Assembly (NCBI GenBank): GCA_028290595.1
Contig: JAQGJO010000016.1
Span: 1-6,168 of the forward strand
Reading direction: 5' to 3'
From: Hyphomicrobiales bacterium
Lineage (GTDB): Bacteria; Pseudomonadota; Alphaproteobacteria; Rhizobiales; Beijerinckiaceae
Length of the DNA stretch: 6,168 nucleotides
Shown piece by piece: positions 1 to 5,284 of this stretch. Numbering within the stretch: the first letter of the stretch is position 1; every line of letters starts with the position of its first letter. The notes under the pieces were generated by a model that saw only the letters and a program-made list of their open reading frames with translations, was not told the DNA's origin and did not search any database. The position numbers and the translations under genes are program-made.

Positions 1-399
1 ACCGGTCTCCATGCTCTCAGATTGATCGGGAGCGGGCTATTCGACCGTTTTGAAAAGCTCAACATTATCCTCGGCCATCTCGGAGAAGCTCTGCCTTTCA
101 TGCTGTTTCGAATTGACGAAAGGATTGCCTGGTCTCCTTTGGGCTATCCCGCGAAGAAAAAGGTCTCCGAATACTTTCAACGGAACTTCTTCATTACCAC
201 CGCGGGAAATTGCAGAACGCAGCCGTTTCTCGCGTCTCTCCTTGAAGTGGGAGCAACGAGAATTCTGTTTTCGACCGATTACCCCTTTGAAGAGGTTAGG
301 AGGGCTTCACAATGGTTCGACGGCCTTCCCATTGGCGAGCACGATCGACAGCTCATGGGGCGCGAGAATGCTTTGAAGCTATTTGGTCTCTCCAAATGA
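1..399 (+). CDS. Amidohydrolase_2-family protein, C-terminal part (5' end outside window)
   Basis: The reading frame is open from the first base and ends at TGA 397-399, giving 132 visible residues; the family is usually about 300-350 residues, so well over half is missing on the left. It resembles the C-terminal half of metal-dependent amidohydrolase_2 TIM-barrel enzymes, the group that includes gamma-resorcylate and related aromatic-acid decarboxylases. Seen in the fragment: GHLGEALPF (visible residues 25-33), where H26 and E29 fit the active-site His and Glu of the decarboxylases; FSTDYPFE (90-97), where D93 fits the metal-binding Asp; and the usual ending NALKLFGL. The N-terminal ExHxH-type metal motif is out of view, so activity cannot be confirmed. 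Reaction and substrate are not assignable: decarboxylase or hydrolase on a small carboxylic or aromatic compound is the likely range. It uses many A/T-ending codons (AAA, ATT, TTT), unlike the GC-rich genes to the right, which fits a different origin. Confidence 0.85.
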   Translation, partial: TGLHALRLIGSGLFDRFEKLNIILGHLGEALPFMLFRIDERIAWSPLGYPAKKKVSEYFQRNFFITTAGNCRTQPFLASLLEVGATRILFSTDYPFEEVRRASQWFDGLPIGEHDRQLMGRENALKLFGLSK

Positions 400-902
400 A
401 ATGACGGCATCGCAACAGCTCGACGTTGTCAATTTCGCACTCACGTTATGCGACACGCATAACGTCAATTATGCTCCTGCCTCGTCCGCAAAAACGAGCG
501 CATCATTTGGCGAGCTGCTAAACTTGAGAGGCCAGACGGCCGTCAACGCATCACCAACAGCAACATGGTGCGCCGCAGATCTGGCGTTGCGCTTAAATTT
601 TCTCGCGATAGACGGCGTGTAGGACTTCCCCTGCTGATGCGCGCTTTGTCGCCTTGGCTAGATTCGGCAATCGCGATTCCGCCTTCGTTTTGGAACCATG
701 TTGATCGAAGCGGGAATGGAGCCGGATCATGTCCGCCGTTTGCTGACGATTCCAGTGGGTCTCGAAGCGCCGAATACGCAGAAAACGCTACCCCGCCAAA
801 GGCGCAGGTGGTTCATCTTAAAAGCGAGGACGGAAAGTGAACAGATTTGGCTAGCCCTAGCGGGCAACCAGCCGATGGCCCAGACCGAAAATATCAAGGA
901 GA
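400..902. other. 503-bp gene-free stretch between the amidohydrolase and tRNA-Phe
   Basis: I see no convincing gene here. Three short plus-strand frames are open (383-622, 565-840, 698-967), but they overlap each other, lack good ribosome-binding sites and give low-complexity Arg/Pro/Ser-rich or unrecognisable products; the last reads through the antisense strand of the tRNA. The frame from 463 to 840 is open without a stop but starts with no clear initiation site, so a decayed gene remnant is possible. The identifiable structure is the palindrome at 443-465. Base composition near 50% GC (29 of 60 in row 421-480) matches the amidohydrolase rather than the genes right of the tRNA. Confidence 0.6.
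443..465. repeat. Perfect inverted repeat, 10-bp arms with 3-bp centre
   Basis: The arm ACGTTATGCG at 443-452 is matched exactly by its reverse complement CGCATAACGT at 456-465 around ACA 453-455. Related pieces lie around it: TTATGC occurs again as a direct copy at 469-474, GTCAATT occurs at 428-434 and 464-470, and GACGTT 422-427 is the inverse of AACGTC 461-466. No T-tract follows on either strand, so an intrinsic terminator is unlikely. Two oppositely oriented arms around a short centre would suit a dimeric DNA-binding protein or a tyrosine-recombinase core site, but the 3-bp centre is shorter than the usual 6-8 bp of recombinase cores. Function is inference. Confidence 0.75.
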
Positions 903-978
903 TGGTGCCCAGGGGCGGAATCGAACCACCGACACTGCGATTTTCAGTCGCATGCTCTACCAACTGAGCTACCTGGGC
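903..978 (-). tRNA. tRNA-Phe (GAA)
   Basis: The minus strand folds into a full 76-nt cloverleaf with the CCA encoded (TGG at 903-905 on the plus strand). Reading 5' to 3': acceptor GCCCAGG pairs perfectly with CCTGGGC; D arm GCTC/GAGC; anticodon stem TGCGA/TCGCA around the loop CTGAAAA, giving anticodon GAA; five-base variable loop GTGTC; T arm GGTGG/CCGCC (one G-U) with loop TTCGATT; discriminator A. It decodes UUC/UUU as phenylalanine. It lies downstream of infA-maf-yacG on the same strand, 184 bp from yacG, and has its own promoter. Its 3' end faces the lower-GC flank at 1-902, the usual geometry when an island integrates into a tRNA 3' end. No strong intrinsic terminator is visible in the first 60 bases beyond it. 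Confidence 0.97.
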
Positions 979-1012
979 GTCCTGCGCGGCGTCAACGGCC
1001 GGAAGGTGCGGC

Positions 1013-1041
1013 CTTATAGGAAGCGGGCGGCGGGTTGTAAA
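1013..1041 (-). promoter_or_regulatory. Sigma70-type promoter of tRNA-Phe
   Basis: On the minus strand, a -35 box TTTACA (1041-1036) and a -10 box TATAAG (1018-1013) are separated by exactly 17 bp. Each differs from consensus at one position. The predicted start is near 1006, leaving about 28 nt of leader before the tRNA 5' end at 978. The bases right after the -10 box are G/C-rich (GCCGC), as is common in stable-RNA promoters under stringent control; that regulatory reading is inference. Confidence 0.65.
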
Positions 1042-1143
1042 GGCCGGAATGGATTGAATTCAGGCTTTGATCCCAGGCTTGAAAACGAAACTGTGACATC
1101 CGCCGTAGATCGGCCTCATCAGCCCGGAACAGAGCCACAACAA

Positions 1144-1170
1144 GGGCTTCAGCGCTTGGGCTTCAGCGCT
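1144..1170. repeat. Tandem 13-bp direct repeat over the yacG stop codon
   Basis: GGGCTTCAGCGCT occurs at 1144-1156 and again at 1158-1170 with a single T between. The yacG stop codon (1165-1163, minus strand) lies inside the second copy; the first copy is beyond the gene. It looks like a small local slippage duplication at the 3' end of yacG. No function is implied. Confidence 0.85.
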
Positions 1171-1393
1171 CGTCCTCATCGGGGACGCTGCCGTTCTCCT
1201 CGTCGTCCTCGCTCGGCTTGACGGGGATGGCGTAGGAGCCGCGCAGCCAGCGGCCGAGGTCGACGTCGGCGCAGCGGCGGGTGCAGAACGGGCGGTATTC
1301 GGGCGTCGCCGGGCGGCCGCAGATGGCGCATTTGCCCAGGTCTGGGGAGGCGTCGGCCGCCACGGCTGTGAATTTCGAGACGAGATCGGACAT
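1163..1393 (-). CDS. yacG: YacG, zinc-ribbon DNA gyrase inhibitor family
   Basis: A 76-residue protein. YacG is known in E. coli to bind zinc and to inhibit gyrase by contacting GyrB. The sequence has the expected four-cysteine site: C22-X2-C25, then C37-X3-C41, within CAICGRPATPEYRPFC and the following TRRCADVDLGRWL, followed by the typical GSYAIP. The tail (about residues 60-76) is very acidic, as in the family. Length matches the usual 60-80 residues. The ATG at 1393 is preceded by TGAGGT about 6 nt upstream. It is the last gene of infA-maf-yacG, 18 bp after the maf stop. The stop codon lies in one copy of a 13-bp tandem repeat. Family is clear; gyrase inhibition in this organism is inferred from homology. 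Confidence 0.93.
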   Translation of the reverse strand: MSDLVSKFTAVAADASPDLGKCAICGRPATPEYRPFCTRRCADVDLGRWLRGSYAIPVKPSEDDEENGSVPDEDER

Positions 1394-1411
1394 GGTCGAA
1401 CCTCAGGCTGT

Positions 1412-2062
1412 TCAGATGCGGTTGAGCCACAACATATGGGCAGGATAACCCTCGCCCGCCAGTAGGCCCATGGTCTCGTTGAGCGGCAAGCCAACGACGC
1501 TGGTGTAGGAGCCGACGAGCTTGACCGGGAAAGCACCGGCGAGGCCCTGAATGGCGTAGCCGCCAGCCTTGCCGCGCCATTCGCCCGACGCGAGATAGGC
1601 CTCCAGCTCCGGTCCCGAGAGCCGCTTGAAGCGCACGCGCGTCTCGACCAGGCGGCGGCGCTCGCTGCCCTTGGGGGTGATGAGGCTGACGGCGGTCCAG
1701 ACCCGGTGGGTGCGGCCGGAGAGCAGCCGCAGGCAGGCGCCGGCCTCCTCGGCCAGTTCGCATTTCGGCAGGATGCGGCGGCCGACGGCCACTACCGTGT
1801 CGGCCGCCAGAACGAAGCTGTCGGCCATGCCCTCGCGTCCGCGGGCGATCTTGGCTGCAGCCTGGGCTTTCTCGCTGGCCAGCCGCACGGCAAGCGCGCG
1901 CGGCAGCTCGCTGCGTTTCGGCGTTTCATCGAGATCGGCTGGGATCAGCGCGTCGGGCTCAATGCCCACCTGCTGCAGCAGGGCAAGACGGCGCGGCGAT
2001 GCTGAGGCAAGGATAAGGCGAGGGCGCCAGCCGCTTTCGGATGTGCGATCTTTGGCTGCCAT
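1412..2062 (-). CDS. maf: Maf-family nucleoside triphosphate pyrophosphatase
   Basis: A 216-residue cytoplasmic enzyme of the Maf/YhdE/YceF family, which hydrolyses non-canonical or pyrimidine nucleoside triphosphates to monophosphate plus pyrophosphate and is linked to nucleotide-pool cleaning and division control. Motifs in order: [10 protein letters not shown] (16-25), phosphate-binding; DLDE (43-46); LASEKA (61-66); LAADTVV (85-91) with the probable catalytic D88; RRILPK (95-100); LSGRTHRV (114-121); [15 protein letters not shown] (159-173) with K165 and Q172; [11 protein letters not shown] (184-194). All family blocks are present, and the length is slightly over the usual 190-210 because of a short N-terminal extension. 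The start lies 6 bp after the infA stop, with AGG overlapping that stop as a likely ribosome-binding site, so translation is probably coupled. The choice between dTTP/UTP-type and m7GTP-type substrates cannot be made with confidence here. Confidence 0.95.
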   Translation of the reverse strand: MAAKDRTSESGWRPRLILASASPRRLALLQQVGIEPDALIPADLDETPKRSELPRALAVRLASEKAQAAAKIARGREGMADSFVLAADTVVAVGRRILPKCELAEEAGACLRLLSGRTHRVWTAVSLITPKGSERRRLVETRVRFKRLSGPELEAYLASGEWRGKAGGYAIQGLAGAFPVKLVGSYTSVVGLPLNETMGLLAGEGYPAHMLWLNRI

Positions 2063-2068
2063 CAGCGC

Positions 2069-2287
2069 CTATTTGAAGCGGTAGGTGATGCGGCCCTTGG
2101 TCAAATCGTAGGGCGTCATTTCAACGAGCACTTTGTCGCCCGTGAGCACGCGAATGCGATTCTTGCGCATCTTGCCAGCGGTGTGCGCAATGATTTCGTG
2201 CTCGTTCTCAAGCTTGACGCGAAAAGTCGCGTTGGGCAGGAGTTCGGTCACAAAACCGGGGAATTCAAGGAGTTCTTCCTTCGCCAT
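2069..2287 (-). CDS. infA: Translation initiation factor IF-1
   Basis: At 72 residues it is the same length as E. coli IF-1 and aligns along its whole length: [11 protein letters not shown], then [12 protein letters not shown] (17-28), [19 protein letters not shown] (35-53), and [14 protein letters not shown] to the end. IF-1 is a single OB-fold protein that binds the ribosomal A site of the 30S subunit and helps IF-2 and IF-3 during initiation. The ATG at 2287 follows TGAGG with a TTTT spacer, a strong Shine-Dalgarno. It heads infA-maf-yacG. The 149-bp gap before it contains a GC-rich hairpin just upstream of the ribosome-binding site. No -35/-10 pair there is good enough to call. The gene appears intact and ordinary. 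Confidence 0.98.
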   Translation of the reverse strand: MAKEELLEFPGFVTELLPNATFRVKLENEHEIIAHTAGKMRKNRIRVLTGDKVLVEMTPYDLTKGRITYRFK

Positions 2288-2305
2288 AAAACCTCATCCA
2301 ATGCC

Positions 2306-2321
2306 GGCGCGAGGACGCGCC
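2306..2321 (-). promoter_or_regulatory. GC-only hairpin in the infA leader
   Basis: On the minus strand GGCGCG (2321-2316), loop TCCT, and CGCGCC (2311-2306) form a perfect 6-bp all-GC stem. It ends about 9 nt before the infA Shine-Dalgarno and has no T-run after it, so it is not an intrinsic terminator for pssA. It would be a stable 5'-leader structure of infA mRNA if transcription starts upstream of 2321. A second, weaker inverted repeat (TTTCCG 2332-2337, CGGAAA 2348-2353) lies further upstream. A regulatory role is inference. Confidence 0.45.
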
Positions 2322-2436
2322 TAAATGTTAATTTCCGTAAATTTGCGCGGAAACTACTGCAAGCTCCGCCATTTGTGAACTGTGCGGAGTGTCATATGCT
2401 CGAAATAATGTCAGTTGCAGCGCAAACAAGCGTTGA

Positions 2437-3267
2437 TCAGGCTTCCGCCTCGACCGGGAGGTTATCGGCATCCTGCCGCTGCAGCGCCTTATAGCGCCGG
2501 TAAGCGAATGGCAAATGCACCAGGTAAAGGATGCTGAGGGAGGCCAGAACCTCCATCGGGAAGCTATAAAGCAGCAAAATCGCCACCGCGACGCCAAAAA
2601 GCACGACAATGAAATATTCCCGCGGCACCCGGCCCATTTCCTTGCCGGACCAGTGCGGAAGCCGGCTGACCATCAAAAAGGCGATCAGCAGCACGTAAAC
2701 GATAATGACGATCGTCGTCGGCCGGGTTTGCGGCAGGCCGAAGAACGAATGCGTCAGATAGATCGGCAGCAGCACGACGATGGCGCCGGCAGGCGACGGC
2801 ATGCCGACGAAGAAACGCGCTGCCCAGGACGGTTTGTTGGGATCGTCGATGGCGACATTGAAGCGCGCCAGCCGCAGGGCGCAGGCGATGGCATAGACCA
2901 TGGCCGCGAACCAGCCGGCGGATTTGATGTCGTTCAGGCTCCACATATAAAGGATCATCGCCGGGGCGACGCCGAAGTCGATGAAGTCGGCAAGCGAATC
3001 AAGTTCGGCGCCGAAGCGTGAGGTGGAATCGAGCGCCCGCGCCAGGCGGCCGTCGAGCCCATCGAGAACCGCCGCACCGGCGATCGCATAGACCGCAAGA
3101 TCGAAGCGCGCTTCGATGGCGTATCGAATGGCGGTGAGGCCGAGACACAGGCCCAGCAAGGTGACGAGATTGGGCAGCACATAACGCAGCGGCACGCGCG
3201 TGAAACGCCGCTTGCGGTTGGCGCCGTTCGCCGTCTTCGCATCCACTTTGGTCAGGCCGTCGTCCAT
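2437..3267 (-). CDS. pssA: CDP-diacylglycerol--serine O-phosphatidyltransferase (phosphatidylserine synthase)
   Basis: A 276-residue integral membrane protein of the CDP-alcohol phosphatidyltransferase family. It is expected to join serine to CDP-diacylglycerol, giving phosphatidylserine and CMP. The signature DGX2ARX8GX3DX3D is complete: D72, G73, A76, R77, G86, D90, D94; these Asp residues bind the metal and the CDP moiety. An Arg/Lys-rich N-terminus (residues 18-28) leads into about eight hydrophobic segments, starting near residues 29-50 and 57-69, with the last ones around 215-260. Length fits the type II (membrane, Gram-positive/rhizobial-type) enzymes rather than the E. coli PLD-like PssA. 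The ATG at 3267 follows GGAAG at suitable spacing and lies 13 bp after the psd stop, so the two genes are very likely co-transcribed. Its product is the substrate of Psd. Confidence 0.95.
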   Translation of the reverse strand: MDDGLTKVDAKTANGANRKRRFTRVPLRYVLPNLVTLLGLCLGLTAIRYAIEARFDLAVYAIAGAAVLDGLDGRLARALDSTSRFGAELDSLADFIDFGVAPAMILYMWSLNDIKSAGWFAAMVYAIACALRLARFNVAIDDPNKPSWAARFFVGMPSPAGAIVVLLPIYLTHSFFGLPQTRPTTIVIIVYVLLIAFLMVSRLPHWSGKEMGRVPREYFIVVLFGVAVAILLLYSFPMEVLASLSILYLVHLPFAYRRYKALQRQDADNLPVEAEA

Positions 3268-3280
3268 TATCGCTTCCGTT

Positions 3281-3979
3281 TCACGACGTTCTGAAATTGC
3301 GGCGCGGGATGCGCGAAGCGAGATCGGCGATCACGGTTTCGCCGGCGACGGCCTTGCTGCCGATATCGACCAGCGGCACGGCAGAATCAGGCATATAGAC
3401 ATCGACGCGCGAGCCAAAGCGGATGAGGCCAATGCGCTCGCCCGGCTGCACCTGATCGCCCTCCTTGCTGAAGCTGACGATGCGGCGCGCGATGAGGCCG
3501 GCGATCTGCACCACGCCGAACGTGCCCGCATGGGTCTCGATGACGAAGCCGTTGCGCTCGTTGTCCTCGCTCGCCTTGTCGAGATCGGCGTTGAGGAAAA
3601 TGCCGGGCTTGTAGGCGACGCGCAGAATGCGGCCGGCTACGGGTGCGCGATTCACATGGCAATCGAACACCGACATGAAGATCGACACGCGCTTCACCGG
3701 GCGTTCGCCCAAGCCCAGTTCCGGCGGCGGCACGAAGGCGCCGACCGAACAAACGATGCCGTCGGCGGGTGACACTACCAGCGTCTCGTCGACCGGCGTG
3801 ACCCGCACCGGGTCGCGGAAGAAATAGGCGCACCACAATGTCAGGATGGCGCCGATCCAGCCGAGCGGCGCCCAAATCCAGCCGAGGATGACTGAGGCAA
3901 TCGCGAACCCTGCAATAAACAGGTAGCCTTCCGGGTGGATCGGCGTGATCTGCTTTTTGACACTATCGAGAATGCTCAT
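3281..3979 (-). CDS. psd: Phosphatidylserine decarboxylase proenzyme
   Basis: A 232-residue proenzyme that makes phosphatidylethanolamine from phosphatidylserine at the inner membrane. It is the short form typical of alphaproteobacteria and some other groups, well below the ~320 residues of E. coli Psd. Seen: hydrophobic membrane anchor at about 19-50 ending in the YFFRDP motif (52-57); SPADG (70-74) with D73, and DCHVNR (106-111) with H108, fitting the Asp-His pair needed for self-cleavage; and RFGSRVDVY (187-195). By family knowledge, cleavage falls between G189 and S190, and S190 becomes the pyruvoyl group; this gives a beta chain of about 189 and an alpha chain of about 43 residues. The sequence FGS replaces the LGS of the E. 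coli-type enzyme, which is usual in short forms. The ATG at 3979 follows GGGAG with a 7-nt spacer. First gene of psd-pssA. Confidence 0.96.
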   Translation of the reverse strand: MSILDSVKKQITPIHPEGYLFIAGFAIASVILGWIWAPLGWIGAILTLWCAYFFRDPVRVTPVDETLVVSPADGIVCSVGAFVPPPELGLGERPVKRVSIFMSVFDCHVNRAPVAGRILRVAYKPGIFLNADLDKASEDNERNGFVIETHAGTFGVVQIAGLIARRIVSFSKEGDQVQPGERIGLIRFGSRVDVYMPDSAVPLVDIGSKAVAGETVIADLASRIPRRNFRTS

Positions 3980-4132
3980 CAGTCGGCTCCCAGCGCCGCG
4001 ATTGGCGGCCGAAGCGGTCTTTTGCCATCTAACGCCGTCAAAGTCACGGGTCGCTGTGCATAGCGGAACGAAAACAGCCTGATATGCAGGGTTGATTGCG
4101 CAATGGCGACCGCCACGGGCTAACGAATCTGC

Positions 4133-4160
4133 TGGACCCGCGCAAAGCGGAATTTATAGT
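4133..4160 (+). promoter_or_regulatory. Candidate promoter of the receptor genes
   Basis: TGGACC (4133-4138) and TATAGT (4155-4160) are separated by 16 bp. The -10 box matches TATAAT at five of six positions; the -35 box is weaker. A start near 4167 would give a leader of about 60 nt that includes both hairpins ahead of the start codon. Found by eye only. Confidence 0.33.
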
Positions 4161-4187
4161 CGCGGCGACGAACAGGGTGAGAACGCA

Positions 4188-4213
4188 GGGCGAAAACGCC
4201 CGATATCGGGAGG
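4188..4213 (+). promoter_or_regulatory. Two mutually exclusive hairpins at the receptor gene's ribosome-binding site
   Basis: Hairpin A is GGGCG (4188-4192), loop AAAA, CGCCC (4197-4201). Hairpin B is CCCG (4199-4202), loop ATAT, CGGG (4207-4210), part of the perfect palindrome CCCGATATCGGG (4199-4210). They share CCC 4199-4201, so only one can form at a time. B covers part of the Shine-Dalgarno GGGAGG (4208-4213), while A leaves it free. That Shine-Dalgarno is 14 nt from the ATG at 4228, longer than usual. The arrangement could switch translation, or the 12-bp palindrome could be a protein operator in DNA. Both are inference. Confidence 0.45.
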
Positions 4214-4227
4214 ATCATCGAAACTCT

Positions 4228-5256
4228 ATGCATCAGCGCGTGTTCATTGTGGCGGCCATCGCCCTCACCGGTATGCTTAACGGCGCAGCGGCCCAGCAAG
4301 CTGGTTCTGCCGCTCCCGATTTCTACCGCGGCAAGACCATCAGTATCCTGATCGGCGCACCGCCGGGCGGCGGCTTCGATCTCGCCGCGCGGCTCGTGGC
4401 GCGGCATCTCGGACGCCAGATCGCCGGCCAGCCGGCATTCATCCCGCAGAACATGCCGGGCGCCTCGGGCGTGAGAGTCATCGACTATCTGTTCAGCGTC
4501 GCCCCGCACGACGGCACGACCATCGGCATCACCCTGCCTTCTTCCTATCTCTCCAAAGTGCTCGACACCGGCGAAGGCGGAAAGCCGCATCAGATGACCT
4601 GGATCGGCCGGCTCGCCGCCTTCCGCGGCTATGGCGTGGTGTGGAACGACGTGCCGGTGAAGACCTTCGCCGAGGCCAAGGAGCGCGCCGTCTCCATGGG
4701 TGCGGAAGGCCCGACCGGTCTTGCGGCGGTGACGATGTCGGCGCTGAATGCGCTCGGCGGCTCGAAGTTCAACATCGTGAAAGGCTATTCCGGCAATGCC
4801 GACCAGGGTCTTGCCATGCAGCGCGGCGAGATCCAGGGGTCGGGCTCGCTGAGCTGGGAATATATCGACAGCCTCGACTGGGTGAAGCAGGACAAGATTC
4901 GCTTCATCTTCAACATCGGCCTGTCGCGCTATCATCGCATTCCCGACGTGCCGACCGTCGCCGAACTGATCGACAATGAGGACGACAAGGCGGTTGTGCG
5001 GCTGATCGCCAGCAGCACCGAAATCGGCCGCGCTTTCGTCGGGCCGCCCGGCATTCCGCCGGATCGGACGGAGATCTTGCGGCAGGCGTTCACGGCGATG
5101 ATCGACACGCCGGAATTTCGCGACGACGCGGACAAACTGAAACTCGAACTCGAGCCGCAAACCGGCGCGCAGATGCAAAAGCTGGTAACGTCGGCGATGA
5201 ATACATCGCAGAAAGTCATCGATCGCACGCGCGGCTTCATGCCCGGCTTGAAATGA
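4228..5256 (+). CDS. TctC/Bug-type periplasmic solute-binding protein (tripartite tricarboxylate transporter receptor class)
   Basis: The 342-residue product begins with a Sec signal peptide (MHQRVFIVAAIALTGMLNG), with likely cleavage after A22 (GAAA before QQ). The mature part starts with FYRGKTISILIGAPPGGGFD (32-51), the Bug-family first strand and ligand loop, followed by ARLVARHLG (54-62), a second conserved loop QNMPGASGVR (74-83), and the APHDGTTIG block (92-100). Length is close to the usual 320-340. Such receptors bind carboxylates or other small acids in the periplasm and pass them to TctA/TctB-type membrane proteins, or act as sensors. No TctA/TctB is visible here, so the ligand is unknown. 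The ATG at 4228 is chosen because it directly begins the signal peptide; the upstream in-frame TTG at 4096 adds non-coding-like sequence. A second, ABC-class receptor gene follows 28 bp downstream. Confidence 0.9.
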   Translation: MHQRVFIVAAIALTGMLNGAAAQQAGSAAPDFYRGKTISILIGAPPGGGFDLAARLVARHLGRQIAGQPAFIPQNMPGASGVRVIDYLFSVAPHDGTTIGITLPSSYLSKVLDTGEGGKPHQMTWIGRLAAFRGYGVVWNDVPVKTFAEAKERAVSMGAEGPTGLAAVTMSALNALGGSKFNIVKGYSGNADQGLAMQRGEIQGSGSLSWEYIDSLDWVKQDKIRFIFNIGLSRYHRIPDVPTVAELIDNEDDKAVVRLIASSTEIGRAFVGPPGIPPDRTEILRQAFTAMIDTPEFRDDADKLKLELEPQTGAQMQKLVTSAMNTSQKVIDRTRGFMPGLK

Positions 5257-5284
5257 ACGTCAGCACAATCCTCACAGGTGAAAC

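Larger units (their letters stand above)
3980..4227. promoter_or_regulatory. Divergent intergenic region between psd and the TctC-type receptor gene
   Basis: This 248-bp region must hold the start signals for psd-pssA (left) and the receptor genes (right). To the left, a TTGACG matching a -35 box is present on the minus strand around 4036-4041, but no good -10 box sits at the right distance, so I do not call a psd promoter. To the right there is a candidate promoter at 4133-4160 and competing hairpins at 4188-4210. The plus-strand frame is open from a TTG at 4096, but the predicted 44-residue extension would bury the signal peptide and is not believed. Confidence 0.6.

Noticed and set aside
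383..840. Two plus-strand frames (383-622 and 565-840) as small genes
   Set aside because: They overlap each other or the amidohydrolase end, lack convincing ribosome-binding sites and have no recognisable domain. They are described only as a possible decayed remnant.
874..912. GATGGCCCAG (874-883) as a remnant att copy of the tRNA end GATGGTGCCCAG (901-912)
   Set aside because: The match is short, needs a 2-base gap and is only about 27 bp from the tRNA. A real attachment-site duplicate would be longer and at the far end of the island.
698..967. Plus-strand frame of 89 codons ending over the tRNA
   Set aside because: Its C-terminal part (VPRGGIEPPTLRFSVAC) is the well-known false peptide from reading the antisense strand of a tRNA gene. 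The upstream part has no family resemblance and no good ribosome-binding site.
1102..1114. GCCG/CGGC hairpin as the yacG terminator
   Set aside because: The stem is only 4 bp and the T-rich stretch on the minus strand begins more than 10 nt after it.
4096..4227. Upstream TTG start for the TctC-type gene
   Set aside because: It would add 44 residues in front of a complete signal peptide and has no ribosome-binding site at 4096.
4120..5178. Minus-strand frame of 352 codons opposite the TctC-type gene
   Set aside because: Third-position GC bias leaves the antisense frame open. The product is His/Arg-rich and the plus strand has a full signal peptide and Bug-family motifs.
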